Part shown: piece after piece, positions 1 to 11,205 of the stretch
Position numbering within the stretch: position 1 is the stretch's first letter
Layout: every line of letters starts with the position of its first letter
Origin: Flaveria trinervia
Lineage: Eukaryota > Streptophyta > Magnoliopsida > Asterales > Asteraceae
Reading direction: 5' to 3'
Length of the DNA stretch: 64,000 nt
Assembly: GCA_025506515.1 (NCBI GenBank)
Contig: CM046444.1
Coordinates: 70,228,192 to 70,292,191, forward strand
Notes under the pieces: model-generated
Databases searched by the model: none
What the model saw: only the letters and a program-made list of their open reading frames with translations
What the model was told of the DNA's origin: nothing
Program-made: the position numbers and the translations under genes

Positions 1-240
1 GTTACTTTACTCTTCATACCCCAAGCGTTACCTATTCTAACTACATCAGTATCTAAATCTACAAACATCACGTAAACCACATCACATGCGCACATAATAC
101 CGGTTAACTTAAGAAAATACCTGATGGTACGCAGATACTCGGACTGGCATCCCTTCTCTTTCCGTCCCATTCTCAGTTTAAGTTTAGGTTTATTTTGGAA
201 ATTTACCCGTTTCACTTAAACTTTGGCTCTGATACCAACT
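1..240 (-). mobile_element. Gypsy-1 5' leader of a second, mostly off-window copy
   Basis: This stretch is nearly identical to 7085-7329, the leader of Gypsy-1a between its gag start and its 5' LTR. It ends in a Met-tRNA primer-binding site abutting the LTR at 241. It therefore belongs to another Gypsy-1 copy, also on the minus strand, whose coding part lies left of the window. No coding sequence is visible here. Confidence 0.85.
224..237 (-). other. Primer-binding site (initiator Met-tRNA) of the off-window Gypsy-1 copy
   Basis: On the minus strand it reads TGGTATCAGAGCCA, three bases from the LTR edge at 241. This is the usual plant LTR-retrotransposon PBS. Its presence on the outer side of this LTR shows that the LTR also serves as the 5' LTR of a second element. 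Confidence 0.9.
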
Positions 241-726
241 TGTAAGGCCCGGTTACCGGGACGCTTACAGCTGGTCAATCATCTCACATAAAACATACAT
301 TTATACTTAACTTTCAAAAAACATCGTAGCGGAACATCAAAATAACTTTTCACTTCATAATAATTGCTTTTGCAATTTAATACAATCATTCAATACACAT
401 TTTTGTTTGTTCGCATTACAATGCAAAAACAGTAACAAAATAATGCCATCCAAAATGCCAAGTAGTTGCCCCGTGCCATCCTCAACAATACTCACCTGCC
501 AACTGGAAAAAAATGCATAAAAGTCAGCGTTGCTGATTGAGTTCTAGTTTTAAAATAGAACATACTTTACTTTCATTAAACCATTCATTACTTTTGCATG
601 TGATCACACCTCATACGTACACATAGATAATATCATTATTATCTTCATCATTCGTTCATTTACTTTCATCATACTTTCATCATTACTTCATTTCATTCCA
701 TCAATAACCATGAACCTTACCCTACC

Positions 727-930
727 GTCATGCATAAAGCGGATTATGGGTCGGGGTCTATTATAGACCCCCCGTCATGGCACACAGCAGCCTGGCCACT
801 GTACCTTGGATAAGTTCAGGTGTACCATTGTCATGTGCTATACCCGCCGTCATGCATAAAGCTGATACTCGCCCGGGGTCCATCATTGACCCCCCGTCAT
901 GGCGCGCAGCAGCCTAGCCACAGTATCTCA
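727..930 (-). repeat. Two-copy direct repeat with conserved hairpin in the Gypsy-1 LTR
   Basis: Two copies of a block of about 80 bp, starting CCGTCATGCATAAAG and ending near CAGCAGCCTGGCCA, lie about 121 bp apart (from about 727 and 848). Each holds an inverted repeat. The first, 753-771, is a perfect 8-bp stem with a 3-nt loop (GGGGTCTA / TAGACCCC). The second, 875-893, is weaker. Confidence 0.8.
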
Positions 931-1399
931 GGGTAGCTGCAAAGGTTCTATACAAAGGTCAATCACAAAGAAAGACCCCGATGTGCATCCTTCTGGGGTA
1001 GCTAACCCACACACCATTGGACTAACACCCTACATTGGGGCGTGTTCCAACATACAAGGCTTGCATGACCTTTTTTACTTTCCATCGTTCATTAATGCAT
1101 GCATTCATTCATCATGTTCCTCTTTTTATTATCTTCCACTTTACGTTACATAAGACTTTCATTTCATTCATTAACGTTCAACGTAAAGCCACGGGAAAAA
1201 TAATCATACAACAAGGAACATAAACAGTCATCGTCATCTTACATACATAACATACATCATACATACCATCATGCATCAAACATACATCATAATATGCCCA
1301 TCATAACATCTATGACCTCAAAAGTCAGCTTACATGACCCCCCCGGAAACATCCCAAGTCAAATCCTAAATTTCACTTTTTACCTAGAAAGTCTAAGTG

Positions 1400-1655
1400 T
1401 TCATCCGCATTTGTTCATCCACATTTGTTCATCCGTATTGACTTTACTCATCCGCATTTCCCATACTTGGTCAATGTTTATTCGCATTTCATCTAATACA
1501 CATCTGCATTGACTTACTTAATATATAATGCTCATTCGCATTAACGTTCATCCGCATTGACTTCCATTACTCATCCGCATTGACTTACTTAATAGTTAAT
1601 GCACATCCGCATTAACTATTCATCTGCATTGACTTCCATTACTCATTCGCATTTC
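1400..1655 (-). repeat. CATCCGCATT motif array in the left Gypsy-1a LTR
   Basis: Short words of the form TCATCCGCATT or TCATTCGCATT recur every 15 to 35 bp. They are joined by phrases such as GACTTACTTAATAG and TTAACTGTTCATC, giving a degenerate higher-order unit of about 70-80 bp. The same array is longer in the partner LTR (8510-8872) and longest in Gypsy-1b (53600-54290). Confidence 0.85.
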
Positions 1656-2352
1656 TTCTGCATACTTAGGCAGATTCTAAAACTTAAACATATGAGCCCT
1701 AAACATCATATCTCAATTCCTAATCACCATCTATCATGTTCTAAGCTTAAACTTACATTCTAAGCCTTAGCAACACAACCATGACATCATCAAGCATGAA
1801 CATAGCCCAACATCACATCATAACATCATCATACACACATTCATACATACGGGTAAAAACCTAGATTCGTAAAAATATACATTCATGTATTTCTATCCCC
1901 AAAATCTGTTAAAAATCAGTAAAAGAAGGGTTCTAGAACTCACCTTTGCAGCTCTTGAGTATGGCTTCTTCCAAACTTGTTTGCAATTGAGTTCAACCGC
2001 CTAAAAACCCACTAAAAACATACTCGAACACATACAAACACACATAAGCATAAACCCAAGGATATGAGTAGTTAAGAACATCATAAACACATGAATTCTT
2101 ATCTTGAATTTGAATTCTTCTTGTTCTTCCTTCAAAACCGAGAGTTTTCTACTCTCTTTCCTGCTCTGTCTAAAATATCCAAGAATTTGTGTGTAGAGAG
2201 AGTGATTGGCGGCCATGCCACCTTTATCACCAACTTTTTAAAGATTTTGTCCTATTTGTCACTTTAACCCCTACACTTGGTTTTATTTCTTTTCCTTCTT
2301 TTTCTTCACTTTATTCTTCTTTCTTTGTCTTTAAAAATAACCAGGTGTTACA

Positions 2353-2370
2353 AGTCCACCCCTCTTATTT
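2353..2370 (-). other. Polypurine tract of Gypsy-1a
   Basis: Directly inside the 3' LTR, the minus strand reads AAATAAGAGGGGTGGACT before the LTR start TGTAACACC. It fits the plus-strand primer site expected at this place. Confidence 0.7.
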
Positions 2371-2414
2371 AGGTTTCGTCCCGAAACCTGTTATTCCTCA
2401 AACAATCGTGGGTA

Positions 2415-3880
2415 ATGTCGTCTCATCTCTTCTTCAGTCTCCCACATAGACTCGGATCCCTTCCTGTGCTTCCACTATACACGCACAAGAGGAACCGCTT
2501 TATTCCTCAACCTCTTCTCTTTTCGATCAATGATTGCCACTGGTTATTCCACATAATTGAGCTGTTTATCTACCTTGATATCTTCCAGTGGTACAACCAT
2601 ACCCTCGTCTGCTAAACATTTCCTCAGATGAGATACATGGAAGGTCGGGTGAATTCCACGCAACTCATCTGGTAACTTCAACCTATAGGCCACCTCTCCT
2701 ACTCTAGCAATGATTCAGAAAGGCCCTATGTATCTCGGGCTCAACTTGCCCTGCTTTTAGAACCGAATGATACCCTTCCAAGGTGAGACTTTCAACATAA
2801 CTATGTCACCCACTTGGAACTCAATCGGTCTGCGTCGTTTATCAGCATACCACTTATGTCTATCTTTGGCTACCTTCATGAAGGCTTTGATCTTTTCAAG
2901 CTTCTTAGTCGTAGCCTTGATCACCTCGATGCTTCCTAACTCCTTCTAACCAATATCACCCCAACACACGGGTGTTTGGCATCTTCTACCGTATAACATC
3001 TCATAAGGGGGCATACCAATACTGGCATGATAACTGTTCTTATATGATAACTCAGCTAACGGTAAGTGGTCATCCCAACTTCCTTTGAAATCAATGACGC
3101 ATGCCCGAAGCATATCTTCCAGTGTCTAAATCGTCCTCTCTGACTGACAATCCGTTTGAGGATGATAAGCCGTACTAATATGCAACCTCGTCCCCATCGC
3201 GTCGTGGAATTTCTTCCAAAATTTAGATGTAAACCGGGTGTCATGATAAGACACGATAGACACCGGCACACCATGACGAGTTACAATTTCCTTGATATAT
3301 AGATCCGCCAACCTCTCAGATGTATTTGTCTCGCGGATTGGTAGGAAGTGAGCACTCTTTGTCAGACGATCAACAATCACCCATATAGCATCATACCCTT
3401 TCGGGGTATGCAGTAGCTTCGTAATAAAGTCCATGGTGATGTGTTCCCACTTCCACTCGGTATATCCAAAGGTTGGATCTTCCCATAGGGCTTCTGATGC
3501 TCGGCCTTCACTTGTAGACAAGTAAGGCATTTACTCACATACTCCACCACATCACGCTCATACCCGACCACCAATAATCTTTCTTCATGTCTTGGTACAT
3601 CTTTGTAGCACCAGGATGAATAGAGTATCAAGTCTTATGAGCTTCATCCATGATCTTCATATGTAGATCCCCATAACAAGGAATCCACATCTGTCCGAAT
3701 TGGGTTCTAGCACCAAGTGTGTTTTCACCCGATTCCGCAATCAGACCTCTCATTCTTTTAGAGTTAAGATGATCTTCTTTCAATGACTCATACTGAAACT
3801 CTTTGACTCGCTTCATCACATTCGAGGTCATGATCAATTGGTAAGCTTTCACCCGAATCGGTTCGGATCTCTCTTTCCGG
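2415..3880 (-). pseudogene. Gypsy-1a integrase with chromodomain-like C-terminus, broken
   Basis: This is the C-terminal third of pol. It shows the zinc-binding region (the CLTCLQVKAEHQ stretch near 3540), the catalytic core with the first Asp in WVIVDRLTKSAHF and the Glu in QSERTI, then a GPF-like tail and a chromodomain-like segment near 2430-2550. The second catalytic Asp, normally in SDRD, reads SYHD (near 3250), so that residue is lost. Several in-frame stops follow the core, for instance after QSERTI at about 3127 and in the chromodomain part. The protein would insert the cDNA into the host chromosome; this copy could not. The left border is approximate. Confidence 0.85.
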
Positions 3881-5163
3881 CTAAGGGCATCCGCCACCAC
3901 GTTGGCTATGCCCGGATGGTAATGGATCTCGCAGTCATAATCTTTTATGAGCACCAACCATCATCTCTGCCTCATGTTCAGGTCCTTCTGCTCAAAGAAG
4001 TACTTCAAGCTATTATGGTCAGTGAATATGGTGCATTTCGTCCCGTAAAGGTAGTGCCTCCAAATCTTTAACGCAAAGACCACGGCTTCTAGCCCAAGTC
4101 ATGAGTAGGATAATTGACCTCATGAACCTTCAACTATCGGGGTGCATAGGCTATAAACCTTTCCTCTCTACATTAACACACACCCCAACCCCGAGTAGGA
4201 ATCATCAGAATAAACCACCAGATCTTCACTTCCATCGGGTAATGACAGAACAGGAGCTTGAGTCAACCTCGCCTTTAACTCCTCAAACGCCTTCTCTTGA
4301 GCTTGACCCCATACAAACTTTACATCTTTCTGGGTCAACTTGGTTAGTGAAGAAGCAATCTTAGAAAAGTCTTGAATGAATCTTCTGTAATAGCCCACCA
4401 AACCCAAGAAACTACGAATCTCGGATGGCGTCTTTGGAGACTTCCATTGCCTCCACCTTTGCCGGATCCACTATAATCCCCTCGGGATTCACCACGTGAC
4501 CCAAGAACTAAACCTCGCGCAACCAGAATGCGCACTTGGAGAATTTAGCATACAACTTCTCCTTTCTCAACATCTAGATCGCTTCTTGAATGTGACCGGC
4601 ATGCTCCTCCTCACTCTTGGAATAAATCAGGATATCATCGATAAACACAATCACTGATTTATCCAACATCGGCCGACACACTCGCTTCATCAAATCCATA
4701 AAAGCAGCTGGTGCGACGGTCAAACCAAATGACATAACGAGGAACTCGTAGTGACCATAACACGTGCAAAAAGCTGTTTTAGGAATATCCTACTCTTTCA
4801 CTTTCAACTGATGGTAGCCCGATCAAAGATCTATCCTTGAGAACCAACTAGCACCTTGAAACTGATCAAACAAATCATCAATTCTCGGTAAGGGGTATCG
4901 GTTCTTTATCATCAACTTATTCATCTCATGGTAATCAATACACATCCTCATACTATCGTCTTTCTTCTTCACAAATAAAACCGGAGCACCCCAAGGCGAG
5001 ATACTCGGCCTAATAAACACCTTATCAAGCAGCTTTTGCAATTGCTCTCAGTTGGAGCCAACCAATACGGTGCCTTAGCAACAGGTTGGGCACCCGGTAT
5101 CAAATCAATCTGGAACTCGATCTCTCGGTCAGGTGGCACTCCTGGTAAGTCTTCTGGGAACAT
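3880..5163 (-). pseudogene. Gypsy-1a reverse transcriptase and RNase H, broken
   Basis: RT landmarks are [18 protein letters not shown] (near 5000), the CIDY motif, [12 protein letters not shown] and SRIDL. They are followed further left by the catalytic IDD region (about 4625-4660) and by an RNase H part with YYRRFIQDFSKIA and SDDSYSGLGCVLM (4168-4407). The normal RNase H sequence at the last motif has an Asp-Ala pair. The region ends in a DALSRKE motif near 3880. At least four frame breaks separate these pieces. It would copy the element RNA into DNA in the particle. Confidence 0.85.
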
Positions 5164-5690
5164 GTCTGGAAGTCACACACAACCGGTACATGAGACAGTT
5201 GTGGTGTTGGTGTTTCTACATCCTTTACATACGCCAAGTAGGCGCTACATCCACGCCTCATACACTTTCTCGCCACCGCCATCGAAATCACTTTTGGAAT
5301 TGTAGTGACTCGATCACCATAAACTGTTACCGAACTCCCGCCAAGCGCTGTCAAATGAATCATCTTCTTGCGACACACAATGTTCGCCTTGTAGTCCGCT
5401 AGCCAATCCATCCCGAGAACCACATCGAAACCACCTAAGGTCATCACGAATGGTCTAACCGGAAACTTATGACCTTCTAATTCCACGTCTCTTTTATCAT
5501 CTCAGAAATTCTGGTAGACTTACCTATGGTAGTTTCTACATCATAGGACGCATCTATATTCTTACTACTAACAGGCAGTTTAGCACAGAAAGCATCAGAA
5601 ATGAAACTTTTACTAGCACCAGAATCGAATAACAGAGAGGCTAAATTTTGGTTTACTAGAAACATACCTGACACGACATCAGGGTCCGTC
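5164..5690 (-). pseudogene. Gypsy-1a aspartic protease region, broken
   Basis: The active-site motif is LLFDSGASKSFIS (near 5620), a retroviral-type aspartic protease signature with Ser in place of the usual Thr. A GMDWLADYKANIVCRKK segment follows (about 5370-5410), typical of plant gypsy proteases. The frame is interrupted near 5480 between the two. The enzyme would process the Gag-Pol precursor. Confidence 0.8.
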
Positions 5691-6977
5691 CTAGCCTCCT
5701 CCTACGTCATCATGAACGCTCTGGCGCACATCCTCATTCCTTCACCTCTAGTCTTCTTCAATCCAGAACCCTCAGCCCTCGGCTTCTTACAGTCTCTACT
5801 CATGTGGCCCTCCACGCCACAGTTAAAACATCGGACCGTACGACAGTCCTTTGCTATATGCCTCGTCTTCCCGCACTTGAAGCATAAGTTCAATCCCAGC
5901 ATACATTCTCCAGTATGCTCCGTTCCACATCTACCACACCTCTTCGACCCTGCACCAAATGTGACCACACGGTGGTCATCCACCCGTGTCTTCTTGTTAC
6001 CCGTCCGGCACCGCCTCGACCAAACCTTTTCCCACTCCAATTCCGATCACTACCAACTTTCTTGCTACCTTCGATCATCACCATAGTTCTCTCATCATAC
6101 ATCTCCCTACCAAATCCACCGCCGACCTAAATGTGTTTGGTAGGGCAGTGATCATGTGCCTACGGATATCTGTCGGCATACCATGAATGTACCTCTTAAT
6201 CTTTCGTGACAAAGGCGTCACTTGGTCCGGCACCAGACGTTCCATCTTGTTGAACTTGGTAGTGTATTGTTGATGTGTCATCGTTCCCGCCTCCAGCTGC
6301 AGGAACTACCTTTCAACTTTGTCCATCTCATAGTGAGGACAAAACTCCTCAACCAACAACTTCTTCAACTCAGACCATCTCATCCTCCTAATAGTCCGAC
6401 TACCCTCGGCTTGGACAATATTGTCCCACCAGCATAAATCTAAGTCCACGAAAGAGTGGGCAGCAAACTTTACTTTTTGATCCTCCCGTCACTCGCTGAT
6501 GTTCAAAACAGCTTCCATCTCTCTCACCCACCGGTGAGCAGTAGCAGTAGTGTCGTTACCATCAAAAGTAGAGGGTTTGCATCGTTGAAACGCCCCGTAG
6601 TTACAGCCTCGTGCCGCCTCCGGCGCAGGCTCTTCTTCTTCCTCTTCCTCTTCTTCGTCAGACAGAACCGTCTCAGTCTCGAGCTGTCTCATTTTGCCTG
6701 TAGGTCTACTCCTTTCCTTTCTTTCCCTATCTCTAACAGCCTTTATCACTTCGGTCATCATAGACGGTAGGATCGTCTGCATGACCTGATGCACTTCCTC
6801 CACAACAGCCTCCTTCATTGAGGCCCTTAAGTTAGCACTCTCATCACCGCCCTCCGGATGAGGGGTCTCTGGTTATTCATCAACCACCTTTTTGACTCTA
6901 GGTCTTCCTCTCGTGACCCGTGCTTCATCACCACGACCTCCACCACATGAAGCTTTAGATGATCTACCAACAACCAT
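5691..6977 (-). pseudogene. Gypsy-1a Gag with zinc knuckles, broken
   Basis: A start codon at 6975-6977 opens a basic N-terminus, followed by a helical region (6489-6818) with an acidic Glu run near 6640. The retrotransposon Gag domain then shows AHRWVREMEAVL and FDGND motifs. The C-terminus (5702-6040) has CCHC zinc knuckles of the form CFKCGxxxHxxxxC and [14 protein letters not shown], which bind RNA. The frame breaks at about 6870, 6488, 6300, 6100 and 5990. Gag would form the particle shell. Confidence 0.85.
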
Positions 6978-7312
6978 CCTCAACACACACTAAAAGATTC
7001 AAACACCAACACGGTCATTCAAGGGAACAGCTCAGTTTATGTCAAGTATAGTAAGTCCCTAATTACAGTGGTCGGTTGTGATTAGCCACTTACTTTACTC
7101 TTCATACCCCGAGCATTACCTATCCTAACTACATCAGTATCTAAATCTACAAACATCACATAAACCACATAACATGCGCATATAATACCGGTTAACTTTA
7201 AGAAAATACCTGATGGCACGCAGCTACTCGGACCGGCATCCCTTCCCTTTCCGTCCCATTCTCAGTTTAAGTTTAGGTTTATTTTGAAAATTTACCCATT
7301 TCACTTAAACTT

Positions 7313-7326
7313 TGGCTCTGATACCA
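7313..7326 (-). other. Primer-binding site of Gypsy-1a
   Basis: TGGTATCAGAGCCA on the minus strand, three bases from the 5' LTR edge at 7330. It matches the 3' end of initiator Met-tRNA. Confidence 0.92.
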
Positions 7327-7329
7327 ACT

Positions 7330-9538
7330 TGTATGGCCCCATTCTCGGGACGCTTACAGCTGGTCAATCATCGCATATAAAACATACATTTATACTTAAC
7401 TTTCGTAAAACATTGTAGCGGAACATCAAAATAACTTTTCATTTCATAATAACTGCTTTTGCAATTTAATACAATCATTCAATACACATTTTTGTTTGTT
7501 CGCATTACAATGCAAAAACAGTAACAAAAGAATGCCATCCAAAATGCCAAGTAGTTGCCCCGTGTCATCCTCAACAATACTCAACTGCCAACTGGAAAAA
7601 ATTGCATAAAAGTCAGCGTTGGTTGAGTGATTTCTAGTTTTACAATAAAACATAGTTTACTTTCATTAAACCGTTCTTTACTTTTGCATGTGATCACACA
7701 TCATACGTACACATAGATAATATCATTATTATCTTCATCATTCATTCATTTACTTTCTTTCATACGTTCATTATTACTTCATTTCATTCCATCAAAACCC
7801 ATGAACCTTACCCTACCGTCATGCATAAAGTGGATACTGGGCCGGGGTCTATCATAGACCCCCGTCATGGCGCACAGCAGTCTGGCCACAATACCTAGGG
7901 TAAGTTCAGGTGTACCATTGTCATGTGCTATACCTGCCGTCATGCATAAAGCTGATACTGGGCCGGGGTCCATCATTGACCCCCCGTCATGGCGCACAGC
8001 AACCTGGCCACAGTATCTCAGGTAAGCAACAAAGGTTCTATACAAATGGTCAATCACAAAGAAAGACCCCGATGTGCATCCTTCTGGAGTAGCTAACCCA
8101 CACACCATTGGACTAACACCCTACATTGGGGCGTGTTCCGACATACAAGGCTTGCAAGACTTTCTTTACTTTCCATCGTTCATTAATGCATGCATTCATT
8201 CATCATGTTCCTCTTTTCATTATCTTCCACTTTACTTTACATAATACTTTCATTTCATTCATTAACATTCAACGTAAAGCCACGGGAAAAATAATCATAC
8301 AAAAAGAAACATAAATAGTCATCATCATCATACAAGGCATCATACCTACATAACATACATCATACATACCATCATGCATAAGCATCTAACATACATCATA
8401 ACATGCCCATCATAACATCTATGACCTCAAAAGTCAGCTTACATGAACCCCCGGGAACATCCCAAGTCAAATCCTAAATTTCACTTTTTTCCCTAGAAAG
8501 TCTAAGTGCTTATCCGCATTTGTTCATCCGCATTTCCCATATTTGGTCAATGTTCATTCGCATTTCATCCAATACTCATCCGCATTGACTTACTTAATAG
8601 CTAATGCTCATCCGCATTAACTGTTCATCCGCATTGACTTCCATTACTCATCCGCATTGACTTACTTATAGTTAATGCTCATCCGCATTAACTGATCGTC
8701 TTTATTGACTTCCATTACTCATCCGCATTGACTTACTTAATAGTTAATGCTCATCCGCATTAACTGTTCATCCGCATTGACTTCCACTACTCATCCGCAT
8801 TGACTACTTAATAGTTAATGCTCATCCGCATTAACTGTTCATCTGCATTGACTTCTATTACTCATCCTCATTTCTTCTACATACTTAGGTAGATTTTAAT
8901 ACTTGAACATATAAGCCCTAAACATCATATCTCAGTTCCTTATCACCATCTATCATGTTCTAAGCATAAATCTTACATTCTAAGCCTTAGAAACCAACCA
9001 TGACATCATCAAGCATGAACATAGCCCAACATCACATCATAACATCATCATACACACATTCATACATACAGGTAAAAACCCAAATTTATAAAAACATACA
9101 TTCATGCATTTCCAGCCCCAAAATCAGTTAAAAACTAGTAAAAGAGGGGTTCTAGAACTCACCTTTGCAGCTCTTGAGTATGGCTTCTTCCAAACTCGTT
9201 TGCAATTGAGTTCAACCGCCTAGAAAACCACTAAAAACATACACGAACACATACAAACACACATAAGCATAAACCAGAGGATATGACCAGTCAAAAACAT
9301 CATAAACACATGAATTCTTACCTTGAATTCGAATTATTTCTTGTTCTTCCTTCAAAATCGAGAGTGTTTTACTCTCTTTCCTGCTCTGTCTAAAATATCC
9401 AAGAATTGTATGTAGAGGCAGTGATGGGCGGCCATACCACATTTATCACCAACTTTTCAAAATTTTGTTCTTTTATTTCTTTTCTTTTTTTCACTTTATT
9501 CTTTCTTTCTTTGTCATTATAAATAACCAGACGTTACA
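7330..9538 (-). repeat. Gypsy-1a 5' LTR
   Basis: It starts TGTATGGCCCC and ends CCAGACGTTACA on the plus strand. It matches 241-2352 along its length with scattered substitutions and a longer motif array. It carries the same two-copy hairpin block at about 7817-8020, with a perfect 8-bp stem at 7844-7862, and a motif array at 8510-8872. Confidence 0.9.
8510..8872 (-). repeat. CATCCGCATT motif array in the right Gypsy-1a LTR
   Basis: Same word and spacer phrases as 1400-1655, but with more units. The unit combining ACTCATCCGCATTGACTTAC and TAATGCTCATCCGCATTAAC repeats about four times. The copy-number difference between the two LTRs of one element points to slippage or recombination after insertion. 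Confidence 0.85.
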
Positions 9539-10179
9539 TAATGTATATCTTTATAATAACCAATAAATTAGAATTTACTAACTTTTAATATATATTTGAA
9601 GAACACTATGAGTTGAGTAGGATAATAACAAATATATGAGATATTACATAAGTATAACTTGAATCTTACAGAAGTGTAACTTGAATCACTGCAAATAAAA
9701 ACGTAATATATATCACATAAAACATATATGTTTATTATCTTTAATATAAAAGAGTAAAATAAATTATATATTACAAACCTATGATTATGCGAAAGAAATA
9801 TGTGTTTTTTTAAAGGTTGAAGAAGATGTAGATATTTCTTTGAAAGATTGAGATTAAGGTTTAATATAAGTGTTTGGGAGGTTGAAAACTGTATGTTAAT
9901 TCAAAATTTAAATTATAATCTAATTTTACGTAATTTTTTATTAAATCCGGTGGATAAATACATAAAACAACGCGTTCAAAACAAAATAAAACCAAAATAA
10001 AACCATTTTAGGTTGTTTGATTTTTTTAGGCGTTTATGTTTTATTAAATTATATAAAAAATAGGATTATGTTTTTTTGGGTGGTTTTGCCTTTGAACCGC
10101 CCAAAAAACCAAAATCTAACCGCTCAAAAAAATAAATTTTCCACTAGCGTAAATTTCATAGCCGAAAATCAAGTTATAG
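9539..10179. other. AT-rich flank, nothing recognised
   Basis: Unique AT-rich sequence right of the Gypsy-1 multimer. It has no long reading frame and no element ends that I recognise. A small inverted repeat lies at about 10078-10104 (GGGTGGTT / AACCGCCC). Confidence 0.5.
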
Positions 10180-10617
10180 ATTGAACGAAACAAAGGAATT
10201 ATAACTTTCGGCGATGGTGAAGATTTGAAAAGAGTGAAAGATCATTGTGGGTTTGGTTCGTTTTTCAATGCTTACATAATGCGCTACCATGCGCTTTGTG
10301 AGTCAATAGAAAGAAGCTTCCCAGAGAACCTTATTGAAGCAAGAACAACCATGGAGTCACTTTTTGTGTGGCCATATGTTTCATTATGTTCATGGTATCA
10401 AAAGTGGGAGAATATTAGGAGAGACTCTGAATTCAAAGAGAATATTAAGTTAATAGGTTGGAGGCTGAGCAAAGAGAGTTTAATGGAAGCCAAAGAAATG
10501 GTGAAGGAGAAAAACAGATCATACAACATCAGAGTTGAAGGGCTAAATAACAATGAAATTGTGCTAGAATGGAAAGGAACTCCACTAGTTACAGTTTCTG
10601 CTTGGAAAAGTAGATAA
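10180..10617 (+). pseudogene. GRAS-family transcription regulator, C-terminal fragment
   Basis: An open frame of about 146 codons (first stop upstream at 10177-10179, end TAA at 10615-10617) has the look of the last part of a GRAS domain. The SFFNAYIMRYHALCESIE stretch fits the PFYRE region, in which an aromatic-rich helix precedes a S/L-E pair. The end, IVLEWKGTPLVTVSAWKSR, fits the SAW motif that closes GRAS proteins. GRAS proteins are usually 400-700 residues. Here the N-terminus, the leucine heptads and the VHIID motif are missing, and there is no ATG at the head of the frame. I infer a 5'-truncated remnant or a last exon. The subfamily is not resolved. It is the only host-type coding sequence I could support. 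Confidence 0.6.
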
Positions 10618-11205
10618 AAGATGAAGGAAAATGGACTTTTTTTAATAATATAATTTAGCTAATTGTTTCTGAAATTTAATTAAATATGGTATATACTAAT
10701 TCATCATTTTATAATGTACAAAAATATCATGTAAATATTCAGTTGTAATTATCAAAACATGTTGGGAATATATCGTCACCAAATGTATGATCGAATTACA
10801 CAACTATGCAATATAACGGAACAACAAATATGATAATGAACAAGGGTATCCTCCAGTTTGGTCAATAGGATGCTTTGTGTAGCAACTACAAGAACGCAAG
10901 TGAACTCCCTTTGATGCACATGAGCGTCCTACCTCCCATTTAATGGTAGGGCTAGAAACGCTTACCCGTGGCATGGAGTCTATGCTCGTGTGACGGGTTT
11001 TGGAAGTGTAAGAGAGGTGAGGCCAGGTGTAACTTTTTTTTTTGCTTTAATTTTTATTTGGAGTGAAAGACTCCTAGACCATCTATATTAATGACTGTAC
11101 AGTATATTTGTTTTTATTTATTTAAAGTGTAATAATTAGATAACAAAAATATGTAATGCATAATTTAAAACATTATTTTATATAGATAGTACACTTGCTA
11201 CAAGA
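10618..11205. other. Intergenic, nothing recognised
   Basis: AT-rich sequence after the GRAS remnant, with no long frame. A stretch at 10860-11030 is less AT-rich but matches nothing I know. Confidence 0.4.

Larger units (their letters stand above)
241..2352 (-). repeat. Gypsy-1a LTR (3' LTR of this copy, 5' LTR of the next)
   Basis: On the plus strand it starts TGTAAGGCCC and ends CCAGGTGTTACA, so it has TG...CA ends and a short terminal inverted repeat (TGTAA/TTACA). It is 2112 bp against 2209 bp for the partner LTR. The size difference comes largely from fewer units in the CATCCGCATT array. It contains a duplicated block with a perfect hairpin near 753. Confidence 0.9.
241..9538 (-). mobile_element. 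Gypsy-1a, Ty3/gypsy chromovirus-type retrotransposon, full length but decayed
   Basis: Two LTRs (241-2352 and 7330-9538) in direct orientation flank an internal region with PBS, gag, protease, RT, RNase H, integrase and a polypurine tract, in that order on the minus strand. The integrase-last order and the chromodomain-like end of pol place it in Ty3/gypsy, probably the Tekay/Del chromoviruses (recalled from family style). Every domain is crossed by stops or frameshifts, so it cannot encode its own proteins. The right flank after 9538 starts taatg. The matching target duplication cannot be checked because the left LTR is followed by more element sequence. Confidence 0.9.

Noticed and set aside
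1400..1655. Regularly spaced short repeats that could suggest a CRISPR array
   Set aside because: The spacers are themselves repeated and the array lies inside plant LTRs with the same higher-order unit. No cas genes; the organism is a plant.
5601..6086. 161-codon plus-strand open frame
   Set aside because: Antisense to the Gypsy-1a gag/protease region, whose zinc knuckles and protease motif are clear on the minus strand.
10078..10104. Small inverted repeat resembling a terminator hairpin
   Set aside because: Only 8 bp with a mismatch, in AT-rich plant DNA without adjacent gene end. Rho-independent terminators do not apply here.
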